In this document: piece by piece, positions 10,980 through 22,881 of the stretch | Layout: every line of letters begins with the position of its first letter | Numbering within the stretch: the first letter of the stretch is position 1 | NCBI GenBank assembly: GCA_015680685.1 | Contig: MNCI01008572.1 | Location: forward strand, 1,439,022 to 1,503,021 | Length of the DNA stretch: 64,000 nucleotides | Origin: Gnetum montanum | Lineage: Eukaryota > Streptophyta > Gnetopsida > Gnetales > Gnetaceae | Direction: 5' to 3' | The notes under the pieces: model-generated | Told to the model about the DNA's origin: nothing | Seen by the model: only the letters and a program-made list of their open reading frames with translations | Database searches by the model: none | Made by a program: the position numbers and the translations under genes

Positions 10980-13328
10980 TATCCTTATAGCACTCTTCTA
11001 CTGAGGTTGTGATGGCAGTTCCCCCTACAAGATAGGTGGTGGCACTGGTGGCAAAGAATTAGAAGGGGGATTCAACAAACCAACATTTCGAAAATGTGCA
11101 TAAGGACTATGATCCATCCTTGGAGTAGTAGGTCTATAGTACTCTAGTGGATAATAAGGTGAAGAAGTTTAAACTGATGTGTTGCTTGGAGATATTGAAC
11201 GTTGAACATAATATCCATGAGGGTTAGGTTGCCTATATGGATATTGCTACCTTGGTGGTGGCATTGTCCATGTTTGTGGTTGCTGTCACTCCTGTTAGTA
11301 TTACTCTTGTGGTTGTGGGTAGGCTTCGCTTGGGTAATATGTTGGCTAGAAGTTGCCTTATATTACTTTGAGGATAAGGTAGCCTTTTGGGCATATGCTT
11401 TTTGACAAAGCTTAAATTAAGTGCATATACCTCAAATTCTTGCAAGTGGATCATAGTAAGGAAACATCCCTTAGGATGTTCATACTCGCACACCTTGCAC
11501 CCTTCCTCTTCCTTTGAACTAGAGTTAGTATATCCTTCAATGGTAGCAATGTTTCCTTTGTGCTTATAAATTTCTCATCCATAATCTCTTTTCTTCTTCC
11601 TTTCCTTGCCCTTATTAAATGCTTGTTCAATCTTCTCTTCCAATATCTTTAGGGTAGTAGCAGATTTTTTATCCACTGAATCCCACATTTTCTCTACCTT
11701 AGTTTCAATATCATTTACTAATTTTTGGATAGGTAGAGTCTTTTTCTAGATAACATCTTCTAAGGTTTTATCCTCTTACACATCATGTTTCCTTATCGAT
11801 GGATCTCTGTTATACTCTTTAGTTGACTCTTTCTTCTTGAGTTTTTCTTCCTCTTTCACTACTTAATTAATTAGTCTTTGAATTCGATGGATGGTCATCT
11901 ATGATAGTTGTTGTTACACAAAAACCCCAAGGATCTCTCTAGTTTTGCTCCTCAACCCATCTACTATGTGCCTTAGTTATTCCTTCTATGGGAATCCATG
12001 GCCTAGACACAAGGAATAGTACCTATCCATTACTGCATCAAGGGATTCGTGTATCCCTTGCTTCCATCCTTGGATGTACTTTCTTAAGTTTAACACTTAT
12101 GAGTAAGTCTAATACTTATCATTGAAGAGCTCTAGCATGGTACTCCATCTTTGAATTGATTATGGTTCTAAGGATCTGTACCTACTTTCTACCTCCTTAA
12201 TGAGTGTCCTTGGCAATAGCTTTAGTTTTTGCTAATCACTTTCAATGTTTTGGGGGCACAGGAATCATTGAATGCTTAAAGGTGGTGTTGTGGATTTGCA
12301 TTGTATCCACTCTCAAATCTAGGCATGTTCATGTCTAGCTACTTAATGCAACTATCCCTTATGTGCCTTTTTGGAACGTAGATTGCTTCCCTAATGTTTA
12401 TCATGCTACAAGTGGCCAATAGGGGTTCTTTATAGTGATAAGGTTCATAGGCTTTATTGTGGTGGTGACTCCTTCTATGTTCATAATGCTTCCTTTCTTA
12501 ATGTTTGATCCTTTCTCTTCTTCCTTACTAATCATCCTATTCACTATTAGGATATCTTCTTCTATGCTTATGTCTTTCACCATCTATTCATTTGTCCCTA
12601 TCATGGTCTCTGTATTGACGTTCCTTCTTGTTAGACTCTATAGATGAGCATGAGGAGGTGGAGGAAGCAGTTGGAGAATGGTGCCAATTAGTTCTCCTTT
12701 AGTAACTTCTTGATTCATTCTCCTTTGGCTCATTAGAAGCTCTTGGCCTTGAGCTCTACCTATATCTTGAGTCTTTTGCATTCCTTCCAAGGTCCTCTAC
12801 AAGAGTTGACTTTAGCTTTGTGTTGATAGAATCTTCAATATGTAAAACTGGTATGTGAGAGTGGGATCTTTGAAGTTGATAGAATTTATCAGCTTGGAGT
12901 GGGGTGTCTTTAATTTCCTTTAGGATAACTATCTGAGGGGCTTCCTTTCCATTCTCTTGTTCATGTTGCACTTCCATAAGGACATCCCTTTTTTCCTAAG
13001 CCTTTCTTGGATGGTATAACTTGGTCATGTTTTGTGTAACTCAGTATTCTTCTTGTTGATGACTTAGGTTGGCCTTCTTGAGGACTACTTGAAACATTAG
13101 TGGTATGGAGTGCTCTAGTGGTAGGACTATGTTTCCCTGCATATCTTTCCATCTAAATTGTTCATATTGGGGAAGGATGAATGTAAAGTCAGGATAGTAC
13201 AAATAATTATGAGCATATGAAACTCTTGTTTGCATTGGTGCACTCCAGTCTTTGTCATCATGATTTCTCTCATAATTTTTTTGTAGTTCTTTGGTAGATG
13301 ACATCTTTTCTCTTTGTGTTGAAGGCAT
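10980..13328 (-). pseudogene. gag polyprotein (element A), frameshifted
   Basis: The gag starts at the ATG at 13328 (MPSTQREKMSSTKE). The N-terminal block HNYLYYPDFTFILPQYEQFRWKDMQGNIVLP matches D (NFTFILHQDEQLRWKDLEGNIVLP) and C. The capsid-type region lies at about 11950-12400. The Cys/His motif near 11460-11500 reads C-x2-C-E-Y-E-H-P-K-G-C and is followed by HLQEFEVYALN. A Pro/Tyr-rich tail runs to about 10985. Frame changes occur between the segments. The primer site ends 124 bases upstream of the start. Confidence 0.75.
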
Positions 13329-13452
13329 GTTATAGTTTTGATGCTTAACTTGTGTGTGTGTTATTAGAATTATTTAAAGATTATAAAGATTGGCTTGATG
13401 GTTCATAATACAATGAACTTTGTAAGATTAATTACTTAGCACACATTGACAC

Positions 13453-13472
13453 ATCCCTAACAACGGTGTCAA
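13453..13472 (-). promoter_or_regulatory. Primer-binding site of element A
   Basis: The minus strand TTGACACCGTTGTTAGGGAT directly follows the LTR end. It differs from the intact tRNA-Asp-type site in E by a few changes. Confidence 0.8.
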
Positions 13473-14346
13473 TCATGAATGGTGGAATATCCCAACACTT
13501 CACTATACAAGTCATGAGTGCTAGCATGTGATCCAATTGGAATCCACAGATGAACAATGTACAGTAATTGGCATTAAGTTCGAGATCACTATCTTCCCAC
13601 TTTAAGCTAGTAAGGTGCAAGTGTATGGTTGAGCTCTTAGTGAGGTGTATGATTAACTGATGTTGTTAGGATCTTAAGTGCTCACAAAGTAAACATGGTG
13701 GAATAAATTCTAAGTTTAGTTAACTAAGAAAACATAAACCTATCTTAGCCTAATGTTATGAATATCTAGTCCTTGTCTATCGTTCACTCCTTAGACTTGT
13801 GTAGTTATTGTTGGGATTACCAAGTGGTATTACTGCTAAGCTAATTAAGCAATGCCACTACTAGATTACCAGATAACTATACTTAGCGCTTGAAACCAGT
13901 CATATCCATATCGCTTACTAATCACATGTAAAGCAAAGTACTTAAAATGTAAATGATTAACTAAGAAAATAGTAAATATTATGCTAAGTTAGCAAATAGA
14001 ATACTAAGGGAATGGTGCAATAATGGAGAGAAATCTTGATCTTTATTACCATCATGAACTGTATTCAAGTACAAGTCACTCAAATAAAGACATTAGACAA
14101 CTGCTAAACATCACACTACAAGCATTCACTCTATTGCTAAGTCTATGAAAACAAATTGCAAGAATCTAGCTAAGGGTGGAATGAAAAGCTACCAAATTGT
14201 GTACTCAAGTGTTGGTATTTATAGGGGTGCATCCTAAGACATCTCATCGACAATGACGTAGCATATACCATGACATCGTATGTACGACATCATTGCTATG
14301 ATATCGAAGATACAATATCGCAACATCCAAAAATTTGACTTTATCA
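13473..14346 (-). mobile_element. 5' LTR of element A (diverged)
   Basis: This minus-strand LTR of about 874 bp is the most diverged of the family. Landmarks are the terminal block at 13473-13640 (GTGTATGGTTGAG at 13620), a TATAAATACC TATA box near 14220, and GATATCG/ACGACATC palindromic units at 14240-14335. The right edge (about 14346) abuts the 0.68-kb tandem array at ATTTGGTACATG, so A was inserted in or beside that array. The exact edge is uncertain by a few bases. Confidence 0.8.
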
Positions 14347-16718
14347 ATTTGGTACATGTGTTTTTTTTTTTTTTTGATTTGATTTCCTCACTACAGCATA
14401 CCTAGTGTAAATAACTGTGTAATGTATGTTAATATCGTTGTTTTTGTGAAGTTGATGTGTTATCATTTTTCTTTCTATCTCTTTATTTTAAAAATATTTG
14501 TTACCATGATTTGTAAACATCTTTCACTCATCTCATTTTAATAGTTCCTACTGAACTTTGCACTAATTGGAATGTGTTTGTTATACTAAAATTATTCATA
14601 AATTTCACTCAACTTATTTTGATGCTTCCCAATTGAACTAGCACCAATTGGAATGTTGTCATTATTCTAAATTGCTATTGCTTAAGTTGGAAAGGATTTC
14701 TTATTGTAAACATGTTTCTCTTTGCTTATTATTTTGAGATGAGTTCTTTGCTTTTTCTTGCAGTCTTGGAAAAATTCATAAACAAGTTGCTATTGTTATT
14801 TTCAACTTAGAAAAATTGTTTTAGGTTAGAAAGGATTAGCTATTGCAAGCATGTTTCACTCTGTTTCTCGTTTGCGATGATTTCTTTGTATTCTGATGCT
14901 CAAATTGCAAGCAACTCAATTTTGGCATTTGGAGCTTGGAAAATTTTATTTGTTGTTTCTACGATTCTACGTGTTAACATATTAGTGATGCGTTGAAGAT
15001 GTTTTCATTGAAGTTTTCTTTCCTTATTAGATTTGGTACATGCAATTTTTTTTATTTGATTCTCTAACTATGGCATACATGGTGGAAATTGTTGTTTAAT
15101 GTATGTTAATATCATTGTTTCTGTGAAGTTGATGTGTTATTGTTTTGCTTTCTATTTCTTCATTTTGAAAGGATTTTTTATCATAATTCGTAAACATCTT
15201 TCACTCATCTCATTTTAATAGTTCATGCTAAACTTTGCACTAATTGGAATTTGTTTGTTGTACTAAACTTCTTCGTAAATGTCCCTCAACTTATTTTGAT
15301 GCTTCCTTGTTGAACTAGCACCGATTGGAATGTTGTTGTTCTTATAAATTACTATTGCTTAAGTTGGAAAGGGTTTCTTATTGTAAACATGTTTCTCTTT
15401 GCTTATTATTTTGAGATGAGTTCCTTGCTTTTTCCTGTAGCCTTGTGAAAATTCATAAACACTGCTATTTTTATTTTGAACTTAGAAAAATTGTTTTAGG
15501 TTGGAAAGGATTAGCTATTTCCAACATGTTTCACTCCGTTTCTCATTTGCGATGATTTCTTTAAATTTTTCTCCTCAAATCGCAAGCAACTAAAATTTGG
15601 TATCTAGAGCTTGGCCATTTTATTCATGGTTTCTATGATTCTATGTGTTAATGTATTAGTGATGCGTTCAAGATGTTTCCATTGGAGTTTTCTTTCTTTA
15701 TTAGATTTGGTACATGTGATTTTTTTATTTTTTTATTTGATCCTCTCACTACAATGTACCTGGTGTATAATGTATATTAATATCATTGTTTCTTGTTTTG
15801 AAGTTGTTTTTGTGAAGTTGATGTGTTGTTGTTTTGCTTTTTGTTTCTTCATTTTGAAAATTTTTGTTATTGTGAGTTGTAAACAACTTTCATTCATCTC
15901 ATTTTAACAGTTCTTGCTGAACTTTGCACTAATGGAAATGTGTTTGTCATACTAAACTTCTTTGTAAATGCCACTCAACTTATTTTGATGCTTCCTGCTA
16001 AACTAGTACCAATTGGAATGTTGTCATTATTCTAAATTGCTACTGCTTAAGTTGGAAAGGATTTCTTATTGTAAACATGTTTCTCTTTATTTATTATTTT
16101 GAGATGAGTTCTTTACTTTTTCCTATAGCCTTACTTTTGGAAATTCATAAACAAGTTGCTATTGTTATTTTCAACTTAGAAAATATGTTTTAGGTCAAAA
16201 ATGATTAGTTATTGTGAACATATTTCACTCCATTTCTCATTTGTGATGATTTCTTTGTATTTTGCTACTCAAATTGCAAGTAACTCAATTTTCGTATTTA
16301 GAGCTTGGCCATTGTGTTTGTTGCTTCTATGATTTGATGTGTTAACATATTAGTGATGCGTTCAAGATGTTTTCATTAGAGTTTTCTTTCTTTATTAGAA
16401 TTGGTACATGTGATTTTTTTTGTTTTTTGATTTGATTCTCTGACTAAAGCATACTTGGTGGAAGTTGTTGTGTAATGTATGTTAATATCGTTGTTTCTAT
16501 GAAGTTGATGTGTCATTGTTTTGCATTCTGTTTCTTCATTTTGAAAGGAATTTTTATCATGATTCATAAACATCTTTCACTCATCTCATTTTTACAGTCC
16601 ATTAATTAGAATGTGTTTGTCATAGTGAACTTTTTCATAAACGTCACTCAACTTATTTTGACACTTCCCTGTTGAACTAGCACATATTGGAATGTTGTCA
16701 TTATTCTAAATTGCTACT
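14347..16718 (+). repeat. 0.68-kb tandem array, left part
   Basis: The same AT-rich unit recurs starting at 14347, 15031, 15705 and 16399, each beginning (A)TTTGGTACATG followed by a T-run and GATTTGATT. Spacings are 684, 674 and 694 bp. Internal landmarks repeat in order: GTATGTTAATATCGTTGTTT, GAAGTTGATGTGTTAT, CATCTTTCACTCATCTCATT, CTTATTTTGATGCTTCC and TTCATAAACAAGTTGCTATTG. The fourth unit is split by element D at 16718/23681. No coding potential was recognised. It ends upstream of the sHSP pseudogene, so it may be amplified intron or 5' flank of that gene. Confidence 0.85.
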
Positions 16719-17530
16719 TGATGAGTGGTGAGGTACCCCTACACTCAACCATATAAATACAAGTGTCTCACGCGCGATCCGGTCAAACTCCAAGGACTAA
16801 GTGCTTACGTGCCCTAATGGAACACTTAAGGTTAATCAATCGCTGTCTTCCCAAACTTACTTGTATTGTCATGGTTGTATGGTTAAGTAAGCTTGAGGTA
16901 TATGATTTTTATATCTTTTATCTTTTTAATGTTTTTACGCTAATAGGGAAAGGTGAAGAGAACTAAATGACTAACTTATATTAACTATTCACTAACTAAG
17001 TTCTAATTGTCCTAACACCAGTATCCGTTCCCACTTGTCGCACATCCCCTAAACCAATGCAATGCTGTTGGGATTACCAAACGCTAGTTGTTACTGGGTT
17101 ACCAAGCGTTACGCATGTGCTTGAAGCAGTCGTACTGAATGCACTTAACTAGGAGAGTCAAGGGTTGAGAGAGATTAATTATCTAAGAAAGCATTTAAAT
17201 ATTTAACAATAATTAATTCCTATTTAGCTTAGTCCACATGCTGCAAGGTTTATCAGAAAGTTTGTTTTTATTGCTGTACATAAATGTTTGCTCAGGTACA
17301 ATTTGCTCGAATAAAGATCCATTCACTTTAAGACTCTTACTGCAGGCACATGGAAATATTCTAACTCTGGAATGGTAAAACTGCTATAGTTTGGCTAAGG
17401 GTCTAAGTCTAAGTGTCTAAAATAGGGAAAGCCACCTCTTATTTATAGATGTTGCAGTGGGCCACGATATCACATACGCGATATCGTGGGGGCGGATGTG
17501 ATATAGTGGATGCGATATCGCGGCTCATCA
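16719..17530 (-). repeat. 3' LTR of element D
   Basis: This is 812 bp, minus orientation. The U3 part at 17462-17530 holds a 10-bp inverted repeat CCACGATATC/GATATCGTGG with an 8-base loop (17462-17489) and the self-palindrome GCGATATCGC at 17512-17521. A TATAAATAAG box lies near 17450. Confidence 0.9.
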
Positions 17531-17545
17531 TACCCCCATGACTGA
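17531..17545 (-). other. 3' polypurine tract of element D
   Basis: The minus strand TCAGTCATGGGGGTA lies immediately before the 3' LTR. It primes plus-strand DNA synthesis in LTR elements. The 13-base core TCAGTCATGGGGG is repeated at the end of the pol frame (19284-19298). Confidence 0.75.
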
Positions 17546-17713
17546 ATAAAAACTTGTCCTTGAGTTCCTTACAAAATATTGGGAAGGTATGGGATTATTG
17601 ACTTGAATGATACTAATGGTGAATGGGGTGACATGTGAATGGATCATCATTACAATACATGACAAAATTAGTGTTCATGAAAACAAGAGTGAACACTATA
17701 CACATTTGACATC

Positions 17714-18705
17714 NNNNNNNNNNNNNNNNNNNNNNNNNNNNNNNNNNNNNNNNNNNNNNNNNNNNNNNNNNNNNNNNNNNNNNNNNNNNNNNNNNNNNNN
17801 NNNNNNNNNNNNNNNNNNNNNNNNNNNNNNNNNNNNNNNNNNNNNNNNNNNNNNNNNNNNNNNNNNNNNNNNNNNNNNNNNNNNNNNNNNNNNNNNNNNN
17901 NNNNNNNNNNNNNNNNNNNNNNNNNNNNNNNNNNNNNNNNNNNNNNNNNNNNNNNNNNNNNNNNNNNNNNNNNNNNNNNNNNNNNNNNNNNNNNNNNNNN
18001 NNNNNNNNNNNNNNNNNNNNNNNNNNNNNNNNNNNNNNNNNNNNNNNNNNNNNNNNNNNNNNNNNNNNNNNNNNNNNNNNNNNNNNNNNNNNNNNNNNNN
18101 NNNNNNNNNNNNNNNNNNNNNNNNNNNNNNNNNNNNNNNNNNNNNNNNNNNNNNNNNNNNNNNNNNNNNNNNNNNNNNNNNNNNNNNNNNNNNNNNNNNN
18201 NNNNNNNNNNNNNNNNNNNNNNNNNNNNNNNNNNNNNNNNNNNNNNNNNNNNNNNNNNNNNNNNNNNNNNNNNNNNNNNNNNNNNNNNNNNNNNNNNNNN
18301 NNNNNNNNNNNNNNNNNNNNNNNNNNNNNNNNNNNNNNNNNNNNNNNNNNNNNNNNNNNNNNNNNNNNNNNNNNNNNNNNNNNNNNNNNNNNNNNNNNNN
18401 NNNNNNNNNNNNNNNNNNNNNNNNNNNNNNNNNNNNNNNNNNNNNNNNNNNNNNNNNNNNNNNNNNNNNNNNNNNNNNNNNNNNNNNNNNNNNNNNNNNN
18501 NNNNNNNNNNNNNNNNNNNNNNNNNNNNNNNNNNNNNNNNNNNNNNNNNNNNNNNNNNNNNNNNNNNNNNNNNNNNNNNNNNNNNNNNNNNNNNNNNNNN
18601 NNNNNNNNNNNNNNNNNNNNNNNNNNNNNNNNNNNNNNNNNNNNNNNNNNNNNNNNNNNNNNNNNNNNNNNNNNNNNNNNNNNNNNNNNNNNNNNNNNNN
18701 NNNNN
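17714..18705. other. Assembly gap (992 N)
   Basis: This is a run of undetermined bases inside element D. Nothing can be said about its content, and its true length may differ. By comparison with A and E, this is where an internal promoter and extra ORF of D would lie. Confidence 0.99.
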
Positions 18706-19266
18706 TGAGAACCACACCATGCAAAGACTTATTATTTTTATTAGCTCAACTTCCCGATAATGGAGCAGCGTTGGAATGGTAAGGAAAAATCAAGAAGAAG
18801 ACATCCAAGCACCCAAGAGAATGGCCAACACAAATGCATCAAATCCCTTTGACATCACATCCTTTTCGATCCTTGAGTCCTTCCTTAGTTTGAAAAATGG
18901 CCAGTCACCAATTCGTTGATAGTTCTTATTATTGAAAGAAAGGGACTGTATAGTTCCAAGCCAAGAGAGACCATAGAAATTCATGGATGCATGGATGACG
19001 TGGACTCATTTCCTATTATATCAAAAGAACCATACCTTAGTATCAACATTATAACTTAAAGGTAAAAACCAAACATTAGCAATCAATGGAATACAATTCA
19101 TACCACCATCAGGAGCACTTATTAGGTGATGATCTTAACAAAATAAACAAACACACAAAGAAATGAAAAAGTATGAAGGATGTTGCAAAAAAAAAAAAAC
19201 AAGAAAAGAAAAGTTAAATAAATTTGTAAAAAAAAAACTTAAAAAGGAATTGAGAGCCTTGATTGT
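18706..19266 (-). mobile_element. Spacer of element D
   Basis: Non-coding. It contains the spacer block shared with A, C and E (18816-18888, minus strand, around GATGTGATGTCAAAGGGATT), then low-complexity A/T-rich sequence at 19150-19260. Confidence 0.6.
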
Positions 19267-22200
19267 TCAACATAAGTGACCATCTCCCCCATGACTGAGT
19301 TGAAAGGAGGAGATTCGAAATAATGAGCGAGGGCGTCCTCTCTTCGATGTGTTATGTGCATTGATCATTCTAGATTCATGGTAAGGTTTAGTCTGTTGCA
19401 CATTGACTAGTAATCCTTTATTGGAGTGCTTGTTTGAAGTTTTTAGGAATTTCCAGCTTCCCTCTATTGATGTTTTAGGGTTAAGGGTTGGAAGTTGGCG
19501 ACACTCTTGCTCTAGTGCATCTATGCTTTCGACGTGGATGCAAGTTGTTCCCCTAGTTAGTTCCATGCATGTTGGTGAGTTGCTCTCCTGATCAACTATT
19601 AACCACTAGGTCTCTTCTTGTTGTGTAGTTGCTACATACAGGTACTTGTGTATGTTAATTTCTTGGGCACACCGGTTGCATGCAGGCAATGTTGAACATT
19701 CTTGTACGCAATCACACCCTGTATCACTGTATGTGATGCATGAAACTTTCTTCCTCTCGATCTTCCCAAAAGTGTTTTTCGTAGATATTTCCAAGGAAAG
19801 ATCGTGGATTCCTAGGCATGCGTTTATGGTACTTAGCCATGCCTTTCCCATTATTATTGGGAAGTCCCATTTTTCATTGTTTACTTGTATCACTAGGAAA
19901 TCAGCTGGGTATGACCATCCACACACAGTGGTAACGATGTCCTCCACTAGTCCCAAGGGAACAGTGATGGACTAGTCAGCCAGCTCTAAGCAAATATTGC
20001 TCTTCTTTAGTGGAGGCAAGTTCCAGGCTTTATACATCTCTTGTGATATTAAGTTGACTCCGGAACTTGAGTCCAGAAGAGCTTTACATGGTTCATTCCC
20101 AGTGACTTGGAGATAAATTAAAGGACTTCCAGGATCAGAGAATTTCCTGGGAAGGTGGCCCTCCTTAATCTAGTTAGTGACGGCCTGTGTTAACATAACC
20201 GTGTGCGTTGATCTCTATTTTTGGTTTGAAGGGAGCTCTGAAGCCTTATTTGATGGAGAGGCATTCAGAGGTTCAACTGCTTGTGGTTGTGAGGGCTTGG
20301 TTGGATTGTTGGTTTTAAAGAAAGGTCTTCTCTTTGTACAGTTGTCAGAACTAGTAGCGGGTTGAAGGTTTATGGCCCTTGTAGCATTGCATTGCTTCAG
20401 TTGAGTGGGGATTTCCCCTTGCATTGCTGGAGCGGGTGGTAATGGAGCTATCAGTGTGAGAGTTGCAGATGGGTTTGGAGGATGGTATGCCTATGGGTTG
20501 TCTCTCCCAGGAGAAGGAGTCCTATAATATTCCCAAGCTTGGTAGTGATGTTGTGGTGTCATGTGACCAAAAAAGTCACGTGGAGAGATTGGCTGCTGCA
20601 CGTAATAGCCATATGGATCCGGTTGCCGGTAAGGGTATTGTTGCCTTGGTGGTGGCATCCCCCATGATTGTGGGTATTGCCACTGCTGGTATTGCTCAAT
20701 AGGTTGTGGTGGAGTTCCACTTGGATAATACATTAAAGGTTGGTGGAACTACCTTGGGTTACCTTGGGGATAGGGTAACCATCAGGGTGCTTGCCGTTTG
20801 TTAAGTCGTGGGTTGAGTGCATACACCCCAGACTCTTGTAGATGTGAGATTACTGGGCAACATCCCTTAGGATGGTCATATTGGCATATCTCACATCCAC
20901 TGTCATTGTCCATATCAGAATCCACAACCTCTTCAGTGATAGCCATTTTTCCCTTACCTTTGTTACATGCATGGTCCATGTCCCTCTTTTTCTTTTTATC
21001 ATAGTCACTGCTTCACTCCTTAGACTCCTCTACAATTTTGAGAACGGTTTCAAATCTACTATCTAGGGAGTCCCACATTTGGTTTACCTTTTCTGACACT
21101 TCTGATGTTAATTTTTGCAGTGAAAAGGTTTTCCTATGCACCATCTCTTCGAGTGGTGACTCTCCTTCCTCCTCACAGAATCTCACTCTCCTTTTTTGAA
21201 GGGAAGGAACGCGGTTGTACTCTTTCCACACTTCTCTCTTACATAGCTCTCCTTCTTCCTTGGCTACTTACTCCAGCAATCTATGGACCTGATGGGACCT
21301 AAGCTCTGATAATTTCCCTTGGGCATACGTTCCAAGGGATCTCCTGGTTTCATGCCTAAGTCCATCTACGAGATGGCGTAGTTGATCCTGCTGCGAGTAA
21401 CCATGGCCCGGGAAATGATGTAATAATGCATAATAATGGCCCATGGCAGCATCCAAGGGTTCGTGATTTCCTTGCTTCCATCCTTGGATTTTTTTTTGTA
21501 GGTTGAACACTCGGGAGTACGTTTGATACTTATCGTTAAATAGTTCTAGCATCATACTCCACCTTTGAATGGATTCCATTTCTAAGGACCAGTACCAGCT
21601 TTCCGCTTCCTTTACTAGTGTCCTTGGGAACAACTTTAGTTTATGCCATTCATTTTCAATATTCTGCAAGGCACATGCATCGTGAAATGCTTGTAAGTGG
21701 TTTTGAGGATCAGCATTGTATCCCCCCTCAAATCGTGGGATATTATTCATGTCTAACCTCTTGATCCTGCTATCTTTTTGGTGCCTTGTGGGAATTCTTA
21801 TGGCCTCTGTGATATCTAACATGCTTTGGGTTGCAAGTAGGGATTCTTTGTGGTCATTTCATTCATAGCATCTATGATGTCTACGTGGTTCCCTACTCTC
21901 CCTTCTTCCATGCCGTGATTCTCTAGAGTGCCCTCGTCCTCGTTCTCGACTCTCTCATCGAGGTTTCTCACTCTGTTTACCTTTATCTTCAAGGTTAGGT
22001 TCCTTATGAATGCATCTTGACACTAAAGGAGAGGATGAATGTGATGATGAAGGTGAAGAAGAAGGAGAACCATCGTCATGACGATGTTTCCTACCTTCTC
22101 TTCAGTGGTCTCGGTCCCAATCGTAATTACGATTAGATTGCCCATCCTTATCATGTGTTTATGTTCCCTCGTTGAACACTTGGTGTTCATGGGGATTAGA

Positions 22201-22734
22201 ACCAGGATTGTGAATCGTGGAGTGGAGGTTCTGATACACCACCTCCTGAATATTGTTAGGAGGGGGAACATAATTTGGTGGGGAACTTGTTGAAATAGGT
22301 TCACCACCCTCAATTTCACTTAAGATGGGTGGAGCGTTATGGGGTCCTTTACCCTTCAATGATGTATAATATCTCTCCTGTTGCAAGTCCCTCTGACATT
22401 GTGCTTCTGTGGGATGGTAATCCCTTATGTCATAATCACATGCAATGTATTCTGCTTATAATTGTGACATGCCTACTTGCGCAAGAGCACGAAGAAGCAT
22501 GTTGGAGACTGCTTGATCTGGAGGCAACACTATGTTACCCTCCAAGTCTTTCCAACGCAATTGTTCATCTTGATGGAGAATAAAGGTAAAGTTGGGCACA
22601 TATTCATCATGATGAATATATACCACACAGAATTGTTGAGGCACTGGCGAATCTTGGTTATGTGTGTTGTGCCGCTGACTGTCTCTTATGTGAGTCCTAG
22701 GCGATGAAGTGCTTTTGTACGAAGAATAAGACAT
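19267..22734 (-). pseudogene. gag-protease polyprotein (element D), single frame with nonsense codons
   Basis: One frame of about 1,155 codons runs from ATG 22734 (MSYSSYKSTSS) to the stop at 19267-19269 with no frameshift visible, only about a dozen stops. Order: N-terminal block VPNFTFILHQDEQLRWKDLEG; Ser/His-rich linker; capsid-type domain at 21822-21268 (IPRFEGGYNADPQNHLQAFHD, WKQGNHEPLDAAMGHYYALL, RHLVDGLRHETRRSLG); Cys/His motif CEICQYDHPKGCC at about 20895; Pro/Tyr/Gln-rich region; protease with LLDSSSGVNLISQEMYKAWN near 20050 and LVEDIVTTVCGWSYPADFLVI; a short RT-side linker; then RISSFQLSHGGDGHL, the integrase tail. Many stops look like C-to-T or G-to-A changes of Gln, Arg or Trp codons when compared with B and A. 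Confidence 0.85.
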
Positions 22735-22860
22735 TTTTGTCTTGTTCGATGTGCTGTTTACTGTTGTCTTATTTTGCTCTTGATCAACCCTAAGGGTTCG
22801 TTCTAACATCCCAACCATATGAATGATCTCCTATGTTCTATGTAGCACACAAACAACTAA

Positions 22861-22881
22861 GTCCCTAGTAACGGGCGCCAA
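22861..22881 (-). promoter_or_regulatory. Primer-binding site of element D
   Basis: The minus strand TTGGCGCCCGTTACTAGGGAC directly after the 5' LTR is a tRNA-Asp-type site with one extra C and small changes. Confidence 0.8.

Noticed and set aside
16376-16573. Short ORFs in the tandem array (also 15611-15907)
   Set aside because: They are not conserved between units of the array and match nothing recognisable.
14347-16718. Centromeric satellite
   Set aside because: Only about five units, period far from common plant centromere satellites, and located beside gene-like sequence.
17607-18782. Apparent open frames of 340-390 codons on both strands
   Set aside because: They consist almost wholly of undetermined bases (17714-18705).
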